Below the pieces are notes generated by a model. It searched no databases and was not told where the DNA came from. It saw nothing but the letters and a program-made list of their open reading frames with translations. Positions 63,501 through 64,000 of a DNA stretch of 64,000 bases are shown here, piece by piece. A program made the position numbers and the translations under genes. Each line of letters begins with the position of its first letter. Within the stretch, counting starts at the first letter, position 1. Source of the DNA: Heterotrichella gracilis (lineage: Eukaryota; Sar; Xanthophyceae; Tribonematales; Xanthonemataceae); NCBI GenBank assembly GCA_032358255.1, contig JAULBX010020410.1, positions 1 to 64,000 of the forward strand, written 5' to 3'.

Positions 63501-64000
63501 GGCATTAAAAAGTAAGTCGAGTGATTGAATGTTTCCGCCTTTACTTGAGCTTTGTGCCCATGGCATACCAAAGGTGATTTCATTTACTGCACCAGGCTTC
63601 AGTGTAAATGGACCTGCTGATTGCAAGAAACGACGATCTCCCGGAGGGTTACCGGATCCTTTTTCAGTCCAGCCTGTTCCTGTAACCGGATTTCCATCGT
63701 AAACAAAGGTTGCAGGTGTTGTTCCACCATAGGCATTACCTCCTACTGTAAATGGAGAACTGTCTTTCCAAAAACCGGTCATGTAATTGTAATAATGAAT
63801 CGCGATATCCGGATTGGTTGTTTGAGGAGGGAAAGCTCCGTAGTTATTATTGTAATAGGTAAAACGGCTCATTTGAATCGTTTCACCCACCTCATCTACA
63901 ATACCATCCTGGTCATTATCAATACGGTCACCAATGCCTGTAGTTGGATCATAATCTGCCAATGGCCCTCTGAAAAAGTCACAACCTAAAGAAGGCGGAA
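60516..64000 (-). CDS. Large T9SS surface protein, partial at the window edge
   Basis: The frame is open past the right edge, so at least 1161 residues are encoded and the start is outside the window. The N-terminal part has a calcium-binding-like DRIDNDQDGIVDE. A long beta-rich region follows. Near the end, NIVPNPYYGSSAYEVNRTDN and IKIFTMNGTLVRTIKRD, then VASGLYIFHIDAG, form a T9SS-type sorting domain. It lies directly upstream of the PorV-like gene. A TTG at 63962 is only an in-frame codon, not a true start. Function is unknown; it is probably surface-exposed. Confidence 0.82.
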   Translation of the reverse strand, partial: PPSLGCDFFRGPLADYDPTTGIGDRIDNDQDGIVDEVGETIQMSRFTYYNNNYGAFPPQTTNPDIAIHYYNYMTGFWKDSSPFTVGGNAYGGTTPATFVYDGNPVTGTGWTEKGSGNPPGDRRFLQSAGPFTLKPGAVNEITFGMPWAQSSSKGGNIQSLDLLFNADDKAQALFDNCFKLLDGPEAPNMTIQEMDKELVIYLVNEKGKSNNYKQFNNDYAEEDISIVSDPSSSNPALSNPDKFYRFEGYIVYQVKNEAVTSTDLYDRTKAIPVFQCDVKNGKSRLVNYELDNVVGGYIPKVKVEGEDKGISTTFKITEDAFSTLENRKLVNNKQYYFLAVAYAFNEYLPYAQDVSPSTSQSANYLGQKKPYLEGRKYKRAGGTPHFTDPEKDGTVTNSYYGFGPKITRVEGQGNGGNLLTLTKASEDDIVTNFFKADVTYENAQGPLNIKVVDPLNVVDSKFSFKFINYRSNNTIPTDTMNAMIPYTPTATAKTFTGTIATLNIDKTSWELQDLNSGKKYYATEIKPNGVAGDTLYQTIKVGNEFYFPDLGFSINVTQVADPGERLNRFTNFKTLTEDSNYTGPLEGSFIGASISYQNGEPDWLASVPDTDGETPFNWILSGSNKTTGSEDANYKITANKVQAFYDPQKQFGNILGKTWAPYPLCASYYSVTPGTGGKPSRIFCGPGFNGKAWGQDENMIKLFGASHDPTSDPGSGNTDLRKIGSALIVFTRDKSKWTRCVVLEMQEKSRLSEGNAIFFSPRKHQSVDKDGNPAAVGSGSSNVSSSANFISETGMGWFPGYAISIETGERLNMAFGEDSYQKENNGDDMIWNPTSNYNFPFPYAMGGKHFVYVFGGNSVNSKFYNDPVAYSSSSYIWMTGLEGADYGVGRYDHGQRMMRILKGYFTNEVFANTQSGGSLDPLNCIERDIMWVSIPMPRSDAQFKNPANMLSDVRVQINVAKPYRYGLSGVATISSGTGRQPYGTVNTLIGVNQPSLLTKDLIGAGKSQNNDFPMYTFNTSDIAAAYNANDVAKNALDMINIVPNPYYGSSAYEVNRTDNRIRITNLPNKCTIKIFTMNGTLVRTIKRDVSGQEDLYTGGTGSGSDIKFSKRQSFVEWDLKNQNNISVASGLYIFHIDAGELGEKVLKWFGVMRPLDVQSY

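Overview
The window looks like a piece of a Bacteroidota genome, probably a metagenome scaffold. It is AT-rich, promoters carry the Bacteroidota -7 element TAnnTTTG, and several proteins end in type IX secretion (T9SS) sorting domains. Lineage-typical families (DUF4290, DUF4270, a PorV-like protein) sit in familiar Bacteroidota gene orders. A 10-base N run at 59344-59353 is a scaffold join. No tRNA, rRNA, phage, insertion sequence or true CRISPR array was seen.

Layout. 1-5330: a 5'-cut DUF4290 gene, murA, two thioredoxin-fold envelope proteins, grpE and dnaJ. 5507-12893: a signalling block with a 7TM sensor histidine kinase, a GNAT/FeeM-like acyltransferase, an E1-like/nitroreductase fusion (MoeY/Rv1355c type), a response regulator and a receiver-PP2C phosphatase. 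13347-14817: rpsT and an OmpA-family protein. 14898-30627: a sulfur island. 30785-36000: an MFS carrier, a DUF4397 surface protein, msrB and an aldo/keto reductase. 36056-52668: two giant beta-helix T9SS proteins (1555 and 3936 residues). 52787-57745: DUF4270 lipoprotein, a one-domain starch-synthase-like protein, panC and glyS. 58069-58484: a 50-bp-period repeat array. 58494-64000: a HIT protein and greA, then after the gap a PorV-like protein and a partial T9SS protein.

The sulfur island is the most notable part. It encodes a TauE/SafE exporter, two persulfide-dioxygenase/rhodanese fusions, single-domain rhodaneses, DUF2892-type membrane proteins, a split YeeE/YedE importer, a TsdA-like dihaem cytochrome, a DsrE-like protein, a porin, a SoxB-like enzyme and two Crp/Fnr regulators. 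A plausible, inferred route is: thiosulfate enters through the porin, is oxidised or hydrolysed in the periplasm, is imported by the YeeE pair and passed to rhodaneses, persulfide is oxidised to sulfite, and TauE exports the sulfite.

Seven promoters in this island share a dyad close to GTRAC-N4-GTYAC. In six of them the dyad centre is exactly 29.5 bp upstream of the first base of the -7 element (in the seventh, 30.5 bp). That is the geometry of class II Crp/Fnr activation, and it ties a secreted Kelch-like protein, two unannotated tiny membrane proteins and an unknown 130-residue protein into one regulon.
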